DNA from: Symsagittifera roscoffensis
Lineage: Eukaryota; Xenacoelomorpha; Acoela; Convolutidae
NCBI RefSeq assembly: GCF_963678635.1
Contig: NC_087065.1
Span: 28,043,254-28,107,253, forward strand
Direction: 5' to 3'
Length of the DNA: 64,000 bases
Positions 34,427 to 46,311 of this stretch are shown here, piece by piece. Position numbers and translations under genes: made by a program. How positions within the stretch are numbered: the stretch's first letter is position 1; each line of letters begins with the position of its first letter. The notes beneath the pieces are model-generated. The model searched no databases and was not told the DNA's origin. It saw only the letters and a program-made list of their open reading frames with translations.

Positions 34427-36021
34427 AGGTAAGTATAGTTTGAAATACTCTGAACTAATAAATTTAAATTAGTACTAACCATTTTCTATCAATGTTTGAT
34501 TTATATTTCTAGTCTTCACACCACGATCATCTACAAAACAGAAAAGAAAAATAAAAATACAAACTTGGTAAATTATCTTAAAATTAGTTAATTTCTTGCA
34601 CTAAATAATGTAGTAAAATTCATACCAAATGTAGTAATTTTATTTATAAATTATTTCCCCATGAAGCAGTAAACTTAATTAAGATGAAATTTTATAATTT
34701 TAAATTTCCCCAAAACGCAATAAAATTCAAATTCTATGCAATAAATTGATAAAATGAGAAAGCAGTACTAACTTTTTCAATATTTTCATTCACTCGCACA
34801 AGAATTCTATCCAAACTCGCACAGCTCGCCCACGAAGAATTGTTTAAATAATGATTTTAAGTTTCAAGCTTTCACTATCAACAACTCTAACACACGATAA
34901 CAAGTTTCAAACTTTCCTTTAACCCGGTTGGAAAGGAATTATATACAAAACCAAACTAACCAACGCAGCTTACTAAACACCACAAAACATAAATTAACAG
35001 CATGACTAAGAAAAGAAAACCAACGGTACCCAAACCGTATTAAACCAGTTTAAAACTGGATAATTTATTCTTTTGAAGACTATTATAAAGTCTAAGAAAG
35101 AAATAATAAAACACAAAAAGTCGCAAGACAAACCCATACCAAAAACAAATTGATTTTTGAAAAAAGGACACAACCAAAATAACATAAGAAAGACCAACAT
35201 AAACCCAACATAAAACGTTATCACATAACAGGACCTCTCAAAGAAAGAGCATGAAATCATGATCCCACTCCTGGCCTAACCCACCAGAGAGGACGTCCTG
35301 AGCATGCTCTATAGCCGGCCTAACCCACTGCGCTACATCCACGCTTTGTGACCACACTCCTATTTTTAATACGAGGTACTAACTCTTCAAAATAACCGAA
35401 CTAAAACAAAACGCTTTTGTGAAAACGACTAACTAAATTCATGATTAAAAAACCGAAATAACTTAATTTTATAAAATGTAAATCATACTTTGCAGTATAT
35501 AGATTGTACACAACAACAAAGACGAACATCCAAAGACTAGATGATCCCATCACACTCGAAAAAAAGAATGGCTAAACACAACCGACATGCCGTCCACAAT
35601 CACAACTCAAAGGATTTAGAGTACGACTTGACTTCGCAGAAAAGGACTTCATTGAACTAGAACAATGACCACCTCGATGTTCAAGTATACGTACAGATAC
35701 GAGTTACAAGGCATCCCTTCCACACACGATCTTCACGCCATTCCCAGACGAGGTTGCACACAAAACATGTTCTCTACATAATACAGAAAAACCTGTAATA
35801 GCAAACCATTTTGAAATCGGATTGATTTCATTGGGGATCACAGTCGTTGTCGAATGACGACGTAACAATTTCCTATTCATAATTCCAGCGTCCTGGAACG
35901 TTCTTCTCCAAGAGGAACCGAACAAGAAAATGATGTTCGCCAAATACCAACGTTCATCATCCATCCTTCAAATTGCAGAGAAGAAAGATAGTTCTAAAAA
36001 ACTCTGTAAACCCCGGATGGG
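34427..36021 (+). other. 3' non-coding tail of element 1
   Basis: Opens with a consensus donor AAG/GTAAGT (GT at 34430) just after a stop codon. TTTATATTTCTAG/T about 80 bp later (ends about 34513) is a good acceptor, so a small 3'-UTR intron is possible. An SINE-like patch lies at about 35260-35341. Between about 35590 and 36000 there is an open stretch on the plus strand with one stop (FPDEVAHKTCSLHNTEKPVI; FAKYQRSSSILQIAEKKD). An overlapping 86-codon frame runs on the minus strand; neither is recognised. No clean polypurine tract directly abuts the 3' LTR; the nearest is GAGAAGAAAGATAG at about 35978. Confidence 0.45.
35260..35341 (-). repeat. possible tRNA-derived SINE head
   Basis: Read leftward from 35341 it begins GGATGTAGCGCAGTGGGTTA. 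TAGCGCAGTGG fits the pol III box A consensus TRGYNNARNNG exactly. A box B is not clear (the best is GGATCATGATT about 75 bases on). Resembles the 5' head of tRNA-derived SINEs; too degenerate for a tRNA gene. Confidence 0.4.
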
Positions 36022-36431
36022 TGGAACCTGATCTAAACTACATTTTATTATTAGATAAATTAGATATTTTACCACTGTAAAATATTTAATATTAACCAAT
36101 CATAATGCATCTAACTAACAACCCACTTACTTGTAAGTGCTGAAATTACTTGTAATTTCAGCACCAGAGAGATTTGAATTTAACTTAGAAATTAGTTGCC
36201 TCTCCAAGAGAACTTCAGTAGTTGCAATAAGCCAGTATACTGTAGATCTATTGAGCCTAGCAGAGACTAGTTAAACACCCTGAGACTAGTAGATATAAGA
36301 GTAAGATTAGGATCGGTATTAGACTAAGAAGTTGCACGAATCTATCCGGCCGAAAATAAGATAGCGTGACGAGCAGACGGTGTACCCTATCCGAAATTAC
36401 TCTATGAGTTAACCACATCGGTCCTAACTCA
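36022..36431 (+). repeat. 3' LTR of element 1
   Basis: 410 bp; same ends as the 5' LTR and about 15 differences by eye, mostly in the first 250 bp. Followed by the target duplication GTAC at 36432-36435. Confidence 0.93.
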
Positions 36432-37709
36432 GTACTAAGAAAAATCCATTTGAATTCGCCTTTTTTTATCTGATTTGACGTGCACATTACATCCTGCGGA
36501 TTGTATTTTCCTTGTCAATGATCGTTATGGGCTGAATTGAATTTGTTTGATTTTCACAAAACGTATAAATGGAAAACTAATGCCAAATTTCTTATAAATC
36601 GAGATGGAATAAAAAAGCTACTCAAAGCAGTCAATGGCTGAATGAATGCTTGTTATAAAATTCCACACAACTTAATTGAAGAAAAAACGCAAGAAAAAAG
36701 ATTTTCAAGCAGTTTGCCCATCACAAGATTGACTGGCCTCTTTATCCAAAATAGATGCAACTTTTTTTTCAAAATGCCATTACTCAGATAGTTAGATGAT
36801 GTTTAAGTTGTGCTGATACAATACATTTAACTTTTCAGACTGCAGTTACTCAGATAATTTGATCTGGACTTTTTTGAATTTCTTGATGATAAAATTCAAC
36901 GATTTTAGTGAACAAAATTTTTTCGGGGAAAAGGCTATCTTCATACAGTTTATTATATAGAAACATGTGATTGGCAATGTTATTCCTTGCATGAAACTGT
37001 TAGTTAAATTTTCTAGGCCATTGAGTTTAAAACAGGCTACGACTTACTTATAGATCTCTATTAACTCCAAAGTTTTGCTTAGTTCTCTCGCTTTAGAATA
37101 AAACGGAAGTGTTTTATTGCTTTTTTGCTGGCGTTATAGATAGTTTTGTAACTTTTTTCTGGAGAGGGCAGATTTAAACTAAGTACTATTTGAGCTTCAA
37201 TAAAAATGTAAGATCAAATCGCTGCTTGTATACAGTTTTAGAGCATTATTGAAAGTATAACACCAGTCACTATGGCTCCAAAAACTCATTCGAACACAAT
37301 TGTCCTTATGAAGACATGGACCCGTTAGGTCTCTTGATTTATAAGTCTCAAATGTGAACTGATTGCACAAGTAAATCACAATTTTGATTTAAAACAGGTG
37401 GCTTGTAAAAAACGAATCAAGTCAACTTAACCCTCTAATTAGACCAAGTTAACATCCTCCACCACAGCGTTCAATTTAAATTAAAATAACTAAGCGCTGC
37501 TTGTGAAATGCGCTGTTGTGATTGGTTGAAAAATTGAACTCATAATAATTTCCACCCCTAAACGTATTTGGTCCAAAAATACATTGAAACGTATGAAATA
37601 AAAAAACTTTGCTATAATTTTTTTTTTACAAAAAAAGCAGATTCACGTTAATTAACTGGATCGCTCTTTGTTATAATTTGAATGGTTTTTGATTTCAAAC
37701 GTGTCTGTA

Positions 37710-38033
37710 CAAAACAGTCTCATACAAAACAATCCAATACAAAACAGTCCGGAAAAGTATAAAAATGAAGAAAAAACAGTCCGATAAAAAACATTCCGAA
37801 AAACAATCCGAAGTAATAACTGTTTTAACAAGCCGGTAGGCCAAGAATTCTCCGTTGTTCAACAAATATAAAGAACAAGATAATGACCGCCGCCGATGCG
37901 AGCTTGCCATCAGAGGGTAGGACTTAATACGAAATTTAGAGCCGCTTATGGGCAGTTATTATTGGGCTGTTTTTTCCTTCATTACATGATTTCTTGGACT
38001 ATTTTTTGGACTGTTTTGTATGGGACTGTTTTG
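37710..38033. mobile_element. 324-bp MITE inside unit A, TA target
   Basis: Ends TA-CAAAACAGTCTCATACAAAA and, inverted, TA-CAAAACAGTCCCATACAAAA. The terminal inverted repeat is about 26 bp and is built from a repeated TACAAAACAGTC word. TA flanks lie at 37708-37709 and 38034-38035. No transposase. It was probably present before the array expanded, because it sits at the same place in B and C. Confidence 0.75.
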
Positions 38034-38049
38034 TATATGCCCCCGCACC

Positions 38050-38290
38050 GGAGTTCCATGGATAATAATCGATTGTATTGATATTTCGTGGTCTATCTCA
38101 ATAAATTTCGATAATAATTGATTATAATCGATTCAAAATGGATTATAATGAAACAATTTTTCTAATTAATAAAATCCGAATAGAATCGATTATAATCGAT
38201 AATCGATTATTTTTGAAAGAAAATGAAACTTGTTTTCGAGGCAAAATAATCCTCTTTTAATTGATTAGAATCGATTATAATGGATTTTTT
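38050..38290. repeat. palindromic ATAATCGATTATAATCGAT minisatellite (also 41250-41480, 43315-43545)
   Basis: Degenerate 9-18-bp repeats of (A)ATCGATTATA and ATGGATTATA, self-complementary through ATCGAT and TTATAA. Present in every unit just after the MITE, and in inverted orientation at 45370-45655. Confidence 0.8.
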
Positions 38291-39619
38291 CGGGGGGTTA
38301 TTCTTGAAATTTACAATTTTGTTCAAAATTATCTCATTTCCTGTTTAGTGCAGTTGCTACGAATTACGTTTCATAAAATGTTACATTTCAGAATAAAATT
38401 GATATTTTTTGTCTCTCTATTTTTAATTCAACGCAGTTCAACTAACACTTCATTTCAATGGTTTTTTTAACCAAAGCCCTAATAAAACTAAATTTTCAGG
38501 GTTTTCAATTAGATTTTTATAGCTTCCCCCACCGCTGTTCCATGGATAAAAATAATAAGTTTTTTTAACCCTGTTTCTTTAGCCCCCCATATAGCGGACG
38601 CGGATTTGTCAGCAGCACATCGCTTTCCGTCAATTGGTCATTTGTCAAAACTAATTGCTCGATACTAATTGCTCGAACTTCAGAAAAACATTAAAGTTGA
38701 AGCATAATTGAAACTCAAAGGGCAACCAATCGAAAATGGTATTCAAAATCTGAGCAATCGCTGATCATTTTACTTGGCCGATATATAATTACACTTATTT
38801 TATGGGCTTTTCATGTTTATATTTTATTTGTTCTTTGATTCCCAGAAAAACTTCTAAACATGAAGTATATATTTGATGGAAAACAGATATGTGGTGGGAC
38901 AAAAGTGTGATTAAAGATATCAATGAGCTTGTCGTCGTGATAAAGATGAACGCCACTTATCAATTCTTTTGAGTTTCGTTAGCTTTTTAAAAACTGGGTT
39001 CAGATTATTGTGAATTTTTGGCTTAATTTTCAAACGTTTTTGAAGTGTTCACAATTTTATGTTTCTTCATTTAAACTCAGTTTTTTGCTAAGTTTTATTG
39101 AATTATTTGGTAGTTTTTAATTTTTTGATTTTGTTTGCGTAATTTTTTTAAAACATTTTGAACGGCAGTTTTTTTTCTCAATTAAAAAAACGCAATTTTT
39201 TTCTAAAAAAATGATAGGTACGTAAAATTTTTCTGACGTTAAATTTTTCCGTCCTTTCATTTGATTTCATTTTATTCAATCAAAATTTGATTGCAAAAAA
39301 AATTGGTCTGCTTGTTTTCAGAGCGATACCGTTGACATTTTAGCTTTTGCTTTAAGTTGTTGAGTAAATGTACGCTTGCTTATGAAATGATTTTGCTGAT
39401 GTAGGTCGCTCTCGCGCTCGCTTCTGGGTTTATAATGGTCAATATTAAGACCAGAATTTGATATCAAGTCGGCTTGATTTCAAACGCAATTGAAAATTTT
39501 AGTTTGTTTCCAGCAAATTTCCTGAAAATGTTACAAAGTTTATGGTTTGAAAACCTTTTGATTTTTTTCCGCTTTTTATAGAGAAATAAGCGTTTAAAAA
39601 ATGTCCAAAAAAGTTGAGA

Positions 39620-42381
39620 GTACTCAAAAAAATCCATTTGAGTTCGATTTTCTATTTATCTGATTCGACGTGCACATTACTTCCTACGGATTGTATTTTC
39701 CTTATCAATGATCCTTATGGGCTGAATTGAAATTGTTTGATTTTCAGAAAACGTATAAATGGAAAACTAATGCCAAATTTCTTATAACTCGAGATGGAAT
39801 AAAAAAAGTTACTCAAAGTAGTCAATGGCTGAACGAATGCTTGTTATAAAATTCCACACAACTTAATTGAAGAAAAAACGCAAGAAAAAAGTTTTTCAAG
39901 CAGTTTGCCCATCACAAGATTGACTGGCCTCTTTATCCAAAATAGATGCATTTTTTTTCAAAATGCCATTACTCAGATAGTTAGATGATCTTTAAGTTGT
40001 GCTGATACAATACATTTAACTTTTCAGACTGCAGTTACTCAGATAGTTTGATCTGGACTTTTTTAAATTTCTTGATGATAAAATTCAACGATTTTAGTGA
40101 ACAAAATTTTTTCAGGGGAAAAGGCTATTTTCATACAGTTTATTATATAGAAACATGTGATTGGCAATGTTCTTCCTTGCATGAAACTGTTACTTAAATT
40201 TTCTAGGCCATTGAGTTTAACCCAGGCTACGACTTACTTATAGATCTCTATTAACTCCAAAGTTTTGCTTAGTTCTCTCGCTTTAGAATAAAACGGAAGT
40301 GTTTTATTGCGTTTTTGCTGGCGTTATAGATAGTTTTGTAACTTTTTTCTGGAGAGGGCAGATTTAAACTAAGCACTATTTGAGCTTCAATAAAACTGTA
40401 AGATCAATTCGCTGCTTGTATACAGTTTTAGAGCATTATTGAAAGTATAACACCAGTCACTATGGCTACAAAAATTCAATCGAACACAATTGTTCTTATG
40501 AAGACATGGACCCGTTAGGTCTCTTGATTTATAAGTCTCAAATGTAAACTGATCGCACAAGTAAATCACAATTTTGATTTAAAACAGGTGGCTTGTAAAA
40601 AATGAATCAAGTCAACTTCCACCTCTAATTAGACCAAGTTAACATCCTCCACCACAGCGTTCATTTTAAATTAAAATAACTAAGCGCTGCTTGTGAAATG
40701 CGCTGTTGTGATTGGCTGAAAAATTGAACTCAGAATAATTTTCACCCCTAAACGTATTTGGTCCAAAAATACATTGAAAATTATGAAATAAAAAAAATTA
40801 TGCTACAAATTTTTTTAACAAAAAAAGCAGGTTCACGTTAAATAACTGGAAGGCTTTTTGTTATAATTTGAATGGTTATTGATTTCAAACGTGTCTGTAC
40901 AAAACAGTCTCATACAAAACAATCCAATACAAAACAGTCCGGAAAAGTATAAAAATGAAGAAAAAACAGTTCGATAAAAACAGTCCGAAAAACATTCCGA
41001 AGTATTAATGTTTTAACAAGGCGGTAGGCCGAGAATTTTCTGTTGTTCAACAAACATAAAGAACAAGATAATGATCGCCGCCAATGCGACCTTGCCAACA
41101 GAGGGTAGGACTTAATACGAAATTTAGAGCCGCTTATGGGCAGTTTTTTTGGCTGTTTTTTCCTTCATTACATGATTTCTTGGTCAATTTTTTGGACTGT
41201 TTTGTACGGGACTGTTTTGTATATGCACCCCGCACCGGAGTTTCAAGGTTAATAATCGATGATATTGAATTTTCGTGGCCTGTCTCATTAAATTTCGATA
41301 AAAATCGATTATAGTCGGTTAAAAATGGATTATAATGAAACTATTTTTCTAATCAATAAAATCAGAATATAATCGATTATAATCGATAACCGATTATTTT
41401 TGAAAGAAAATGAAACTTGTTTTCGTGGCAAAATTATCCATTTTTAATCGATCATAATTGATTATAATGGATTTTTTCGAGGGGTTATTCTTGAAATTTA
41501 CAATTTTGTTCAAAAGAATATCATTTCCTGTTTAGTGCAGTTGCTACGAATTACGTTTCATAATATGTTACATTTCAGAAAGAAATTGATATTTTTTTGT
41601 CTCTCTTTTTTAAAATTCATCGCAGTTTAACTAACACTTCATTTCACTTTTTTTTAACCAAAACACTAATAAAACTAAATTTTCAGGGGTTTGAATTAAA
41701 TTTTCATAGCTCCCCCTACCGGAGTTCCATGGATAAAAATTATAAGGTTCTTTAACCCAGTTTTTTTAGCCCCCATATAGCGGACGCGGATTTGTCAGTA
41801 GCACATCGCTTTCCGTCAATTGGTCATTTGTCAAAACTAATTGCTCGATACTCTAGAACTTCAGGAAAACATTTAAGTTGAAACATAATTGAAACTCAAA
41901 GGGCAACCAATCGAAAATGAAATTTAAAATCTGAGCAATCGCTGGTCACTTTACTGGGCCGATATATAATTACACGTATTTTATGGGCTTTTTAGGTAAT
42001 CTTTTTTATTTGTTTTTTGATTCCCAGAAAAACTTCTAAGCATGAAATATTTTTTTCAAAAAAATTCGTCTGCTTGTTTTCAGAGCGGTACCGTTGACAT
42101 TTTAGCTTTTGCTTTATGTTGTTGAGTGAATGTACGCTTGGTTATGAAATGATTTTGCTGATGTAACTCGCTCTCGCGCTCGCTTCTGGGTTTATAATGG
42201 TCAATATTAAGACCAGAATTTGATATCAAGTCGGCTTGATTTCAAACGCAATCGAAAATTTTAGTTTTTTTCCAGCAAATTTCCTGAAAATGTTACAAAG
42301 TTTATGGTTCGAAAACCTTTTGATTTTTTTCCGCTTTTTATAGAGAAATAAGCTTATAAAAAATGTCCAAAAAATTTGAGA
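39620..42381. repeat. tandem unit B (about 2.76 kb)
   Basis: Begins GTACTCAAAAAAATCC, the unoccupied version of the LTR element's target site. Close to unit A except for a deletion of roughly 420 bp at about 42048, where unit A has the segment around 38870-39300. Confidence 0.92.
40900..41219. mobile_element. same MITE in unit B
   Basis: Same position within the unit and same ends (TA at 40898-40899 and 41220-41221); minor substitutions. Confidence 0.75.
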
Positions 42382-44837
42382 GTACTCAAAAAAATCCATT
42401 TGAGTTCGATTTTCTAATTATCTGATTCGACGTGCGGATTACATCCTGCGGATTGTTTTTTCCTTGTCAATTATCGTTATGGGCTGAATTCAATTTGGTT
42501 CATTTTCACAAAACGTATAAATAAATGGAAAACTAATGCCAAATTTTTTATAACTCGAGATGGAAAAAAAGCTACTCAAAGCAGTCAATGGCTGAATGAA
42601 TGCTTGTTATAAAATTCCGCACATTTTAATTGAAGAAAAAACGCAAGAAAAAATATTTTCAAGCAGTTTCACAAGATTGACTGGCCTTTTTATCCAAAAT
42701 AGATGCAATTTTTTTTTCAAAATGCCATTACTCAGATAATTTGATGATGTTCAATTTGTGCTGATACAATACATTTAACTTTTCAGACTGTAATTACTCA
42801 GATTGTTTGATCTGGACTTTTTAAATATTTCTTGATGATAACATTCAACGACTTTAGTGAACAAAACTTTTCAGGGGAAAATACTAATTCATACAGTTTA
42901 TTATTTAGAAACATGTGATTGGCAATGTTCTTCCTTGGATGAAACTGTTAGTTAAACTTTTTACAAAACAGACTCATACAAAACAATCCACTACAAAACA
43001 GTCCGGAAAAGCATAAAAAAGAAGAAAAAACAGTCCGATAAAAAACAGTCCGAAAAACAGTCCGAAGTAATAACTGTTTTAACAAGCCGGTAGGCTGAGA
43101 ATTATCCGTTGTTCAACAAACGTAAAAAACAAGATAATGACCGCCGCCGATGCGAGCTTGGCAACAGAGGGTAGGACTTAATACAAAATTTGGAGCCGCT
43201 TATGGGCAGTTTTTTATTGGGCTGTCTTTTCCTTCATTACATGATTTCTTGGACTATTTTTGGACTGTTTTGTATGGGACTGTTTTGTATATGCACACCG
43301 CACCGGAGTTCCATGGATAAAAATCGATTATATTGAATTTTCGTGGTCTGTCTCAATAAATTTTGATAATAATTGATTATAATCGATTAAAAATGGATTA
43401 TAATGAAACGATTTTTCTAATCAAAAAAATCCAAATATAATCAATTTTAATCGATAATCAATTATTTTTGAAAGAAAATGAAACTTGTTTTCGATGCAAA
43501 ATAACCCATTTTTAATCAATTATAATCGTTTATAAGGGATTTTTTTTGAGGGGTTATTCTTGAATTTCACCATTTTGTTCAAAATTATCTTATTTCCTGT
43601 TTAGTGCAGTTGCTACGAATTACGTTTCATAAAATGTTACATTTCAGAATAAAATTGTTATTTGTTTGTCTCGTTTTTTAAAATTCATCGCAGTTTAACT
43701 AACACTTCATTTCACTATTTTTTTAACCAAAACCCTAATAAAACTAAATTTTCAGGGGTTTGAATTAAATTTTCATAGCTTCCCCCACCGGAGTCCCATT
43801 GATAATAATTATAAGTTTTTTAACCCAGTTTTTTTAGCCCCCCATATAGCGGACGCGGATTTGTCAGTAGCACATCGCTTTCCGTCAATTGGTCATTTGT
43901 CAAAACTAATTGCTCGATACTCTAGAACTTCAGAAAAACATTTAAGTTGAAACATAATTGAAACTCAAAGGGCAACCAATCGAAAATGAATTTTAAAATC
44001 TGAGCAATCGCTGGTCACTTTACTTGGCCGATATATAATTACACTTATTTCGTGGGCTTTTTTTGTTATTATTTTATTTGTTTTTTGATTCCCAGAAAAA
44101 CTTCTAAACATGAAATGTTTTTGATGGAAAACAGATATGAGGTGGGACAAAAGTGTGATTAAAGATATCAATGAGCTTGTCGTCGTGATAAATATGAACG
44201 CCACTTATCAATTTTTTTTGAGTTTTGTTAGCTTTTTGAAAACTGGGTTCAGATTATTGTGAATTTGTGGCTTAATTTTCAATTGAAAGGTTTTTGAACT
44301 GTTCACAATTTCATGTTTCTTCAATTAAACTCATTTTTTAACTAAGATTTATTAAAGTATTTGGTAGTTTTTGAATTTTTGATTTTCTTTGCGCAGTTAT
44401 TTTTAAAACATTTTGAACGGCAGTGTTTTTCTCAATTAAAAAAACGTAATTTTTTCTTTAAAAAAATTAAAGGTACGTAAAATTTTTCTGATGTAAAATT
44501 TTTCCGTTCTTTCATTTGATTTCACTTTATTCAATCAGAACTTGATTTCAAAAAAATTGGTCTGCTTGTTTTCAGAGCGGTACCGTTGACATTTTAGCTT
44601 TTACTTTATGTTGTTGAGTGAGTGTACGCTTGGTTATGAAATGATTTTGCTGATGTAAGTCGCTCTCGCGCTCGCTTTTGGGTTTATAATGGTCAATATT
44701 AAGACCAGAACTTGATATCAAGTCGGCTTGATTTCAAAACCAATCAAAAATTTCAGTTTGTTTCCAGCAAATTTCCTGAAAATATCACATAATTTACAGT
44801 TTGAAAACCTTTTGGATTTTTTCCGCTTTTTATAACC
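42382..44837. repeat. tandem unit C (about 2.46 kb)
   Basis: Again begins GTACTCAAAAAAATCC (empty target site). A deletion of roughly 730 bp at about 42960 joins the AAACTGTTAGTTAAA segment directly to the MITE. The unit is cut off near TTTTTATAACCGAAG, where a partial unit follows. Confidence 0.9.
42964..43287. mobile_element. same MITE in unit C
   Basis: Same ends (TA at 42962-42963 and 43288-43289). The unit's deletion stops right at its left edge, as if the deletion used the terminal repeat. Confidence 0.75.
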
Positions 44838-45121
44838 GAAGGGTTATTCTTGAAAATTACATTTTTGTTCAAAAATATCTCATTTCCTGTTTAGTGCAGT
44901 TGCTACGAATTACGTTTCATAAAATGTCACATTTCAGAATAAAATTTATATATATTTTTGTCTCTCTTTTTTTAATTCATCGCAGTTTAACTAACACTTC
45001 AAATCACTGTTTTTTTAACTAAAACCCTAAAAAAAACTAAGTTTTCAGGGGTTTCAATTAGATTTTTATAGCTTCCCCCACCGGAGTTCCATTGATAATA
45101 ATTATAAGTTTTTTAACCCAG
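44838..45121. repeat. partial unit D
   Basis: Matches about 38293-38590 of unit A (GGGTTATTCTTGAAA through TTTTTTTAGCCCCC). The array ends here and gives way to C-rich low-complexity DNA. Confidence 0.85.
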
Positions 45122-45672
45122 TTTTTTTAGCCCCCTACCCACCCCCCCCCCCCCCCCCCCCAGTTTACCGCTTCCCCCCGAGCTTCTCTCCGCCCCAGCT
45201 TCCCCCCAGCTTCCCCCCAGCTTCTCCCCCCCCCCCAGTTTACCCTACCCCTTTGGGGGTGAGGGGATGACGTTGAGACATGCCATGTTGTGAAAGACAT
45301 TGCATAAATTCTGCAAATTTCTCGCAAAATTTGCAATATTTTGCAAAAAGAGTCGAATTTAGTTCTAAAAATGAAATGGATTATAATGGATTATAATGGA
45401 TTTTTATTACAAAATAATCAATTATAATGGATTATTTTGGCAAAAATAATCGATTTCAGTGACAAAAAAAATGGATTATAATCGATTATAATGGATTATA
45501 ATGGATTTTTTTTAAAAAAAAAATCGATTTTAATGACCACATAATCGATTACGTGGTCTAAATTTGCCGCAATAATGGATTATAATGGATTTTAATGGAT
45601 TGTAATGACAATATTTTAGACAACATTTTTCCTTTATAATCGATTATTATCCATGGAACTCCGGTGCGGGAC
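45075..45672. mobile_element. foldback bounded by CCGGAGTTCCATGGATAATAA inverted ends
   Basis: The left edge CCCCCACCGGAGTTCCATTG (about 45075) is mirrored by CCATGGAACTCCGGTGCGGG at 45651-45670. The same box occurs twice per tandem unit in direct orientation (for example 38041 and 38522). Inside are a C-rich tract and inverted ATAATGGATT repeats. It may be a TIR element or a rearranged unit end; no clear target duplication. Confidence 0.5.
45136..45247. repeat. C-rich low-complexity tract
   Basis: Long C-runs alternating with AGCTTCCCCCC words about 13-14 bp apart. The leftward Gly-rich ORF over it is an artefact of composition. Tract lengths may be mis-assembled. Confidence 0.8.
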
Positions 45673-46311
45673 CATTTCAAACGCCAAAATTTAATTTAAT
45701 GAATTTCAGGTGCCAAATTTTTGCGAACGAAACGTAAAACTTTTTTTTTGAATAGCATTTCATATGGCAGAGTAGTGTTATTATAAAAGTTATCATAGTA
45801 GGACTGTACAATCAGTCGTACTGGGTGAAGCAGGGATTGTGTAATTTTTGTGCACGTGTTTAAAACACTGCAATCAAATGAATCATTGAAATTTATAAGG
45901 AGCAAAAACAAACCTCATACAGAACTGGCAGGGAATCATGCTAACTATATGCTCCCCTTTTGCAACTTGCGCTGTGTGCATTCACAAAAGAAAGAAATTT
46001 TATGCCATTTAAGAAACCGTCAATGCCATTTGGAATTTTCAAATTTTTATGCAACTTGTGGGTAATGGAACCAGTTTAAAACTAGTATTTATAACCAATT
46101 ATAATATTTTTAAATTATCTCTGGGCTCTTTTCCCTTTCCCCCACCTCAAATGAGCATCAATTTTATGGTCTAACGAGTGATTTTACAAGGTCAATTATG
46201 GAGACCAAATCTGTTTGTCATGGTAATTTATTTGTATGTCAATTTTTATGACAACCGGACAATGCGAACCATAAATTTAATTTAAAAAAATGAAGGTGAG
46301 GGAAAAGAAAA
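45673..46311. other. no supported gene
   Basis: AT-rich spacer between the foldback and element 2. Two overlapping 71-codon frames on opposite strands (45696-45911 and 45850-46065) have no recognisable content. Confidence 0.4.

Larger units (their letters stand above)
20411..36431 (+). mobile_element. 16.0-kb Ty3/gypsy-type LTR element with envelope-like region (element 1)
   Basis: Two 410-bp LTRs (20411-20820 and 36022-36431) start TGGAACCTGATC and end CTAACTCA. By hand count they differ at about 15 positions. They are flanked by the 4-bp duplication GTAC (20407-20410, 36432-36435). Internal order: leader, small basic ORF, gag, RT, RNase H, integrase with GPY/F module, envelope-like region, extra C-terminal region, long 3' non-coding tail. 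RT-RH-IN order and the GPY/F module define Ty3/gypsy (Metaviridae). All genes are broken, and three blocks (gag/protease, RT fingers, IN zinc domain) are deleted. The coding strand is conspicuously rich in A and C and poor in G. Confidence 0.92.
36432..39619. repeat. tandem unit A (about 3.19 kb)
   Basis: Non-coding unit beginning GTACTAAGAAAAATCC. It aligns along its length with unit B and in parts with unit C. It contains a 324-bp MITE, an ATCGAT-type minisatellite, two CACCGGAGTTCCATGG-like boxes and a 3' part equal to 19394-20410. Short ORFs (for example 37197-37379) recur at the same place in unit B but have no recognisable product. Confidence 0.92.

Noticed and set aside
35260-35341. 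Functional tRNA gene on the minus strand
   Set aside because: Box A fits, but there is no proper box B and no cloverleaf or anticodon arm could be drawn; reported only as an SINE-like head.
35704-35964. 86-codon minus-strand ORF in the 3' tail of element 1
   Set aside because: The plus strand over the same interval is also almost open, neither has a recognisable domain, and strand choice cannot be decided; kept only as a note.
37197-37379. 60-codon minus ORF repeated at 40387-40569
   Set aside because: Its conservation is explained by the tandem unit; the differences between copies show no codon-level constraint by eye and the product is unrecognisable.
45127-45336. Gly/Arg-rich ORF on the minus strand
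   Set aside because: Produced by the C-rich low-complexity tract.
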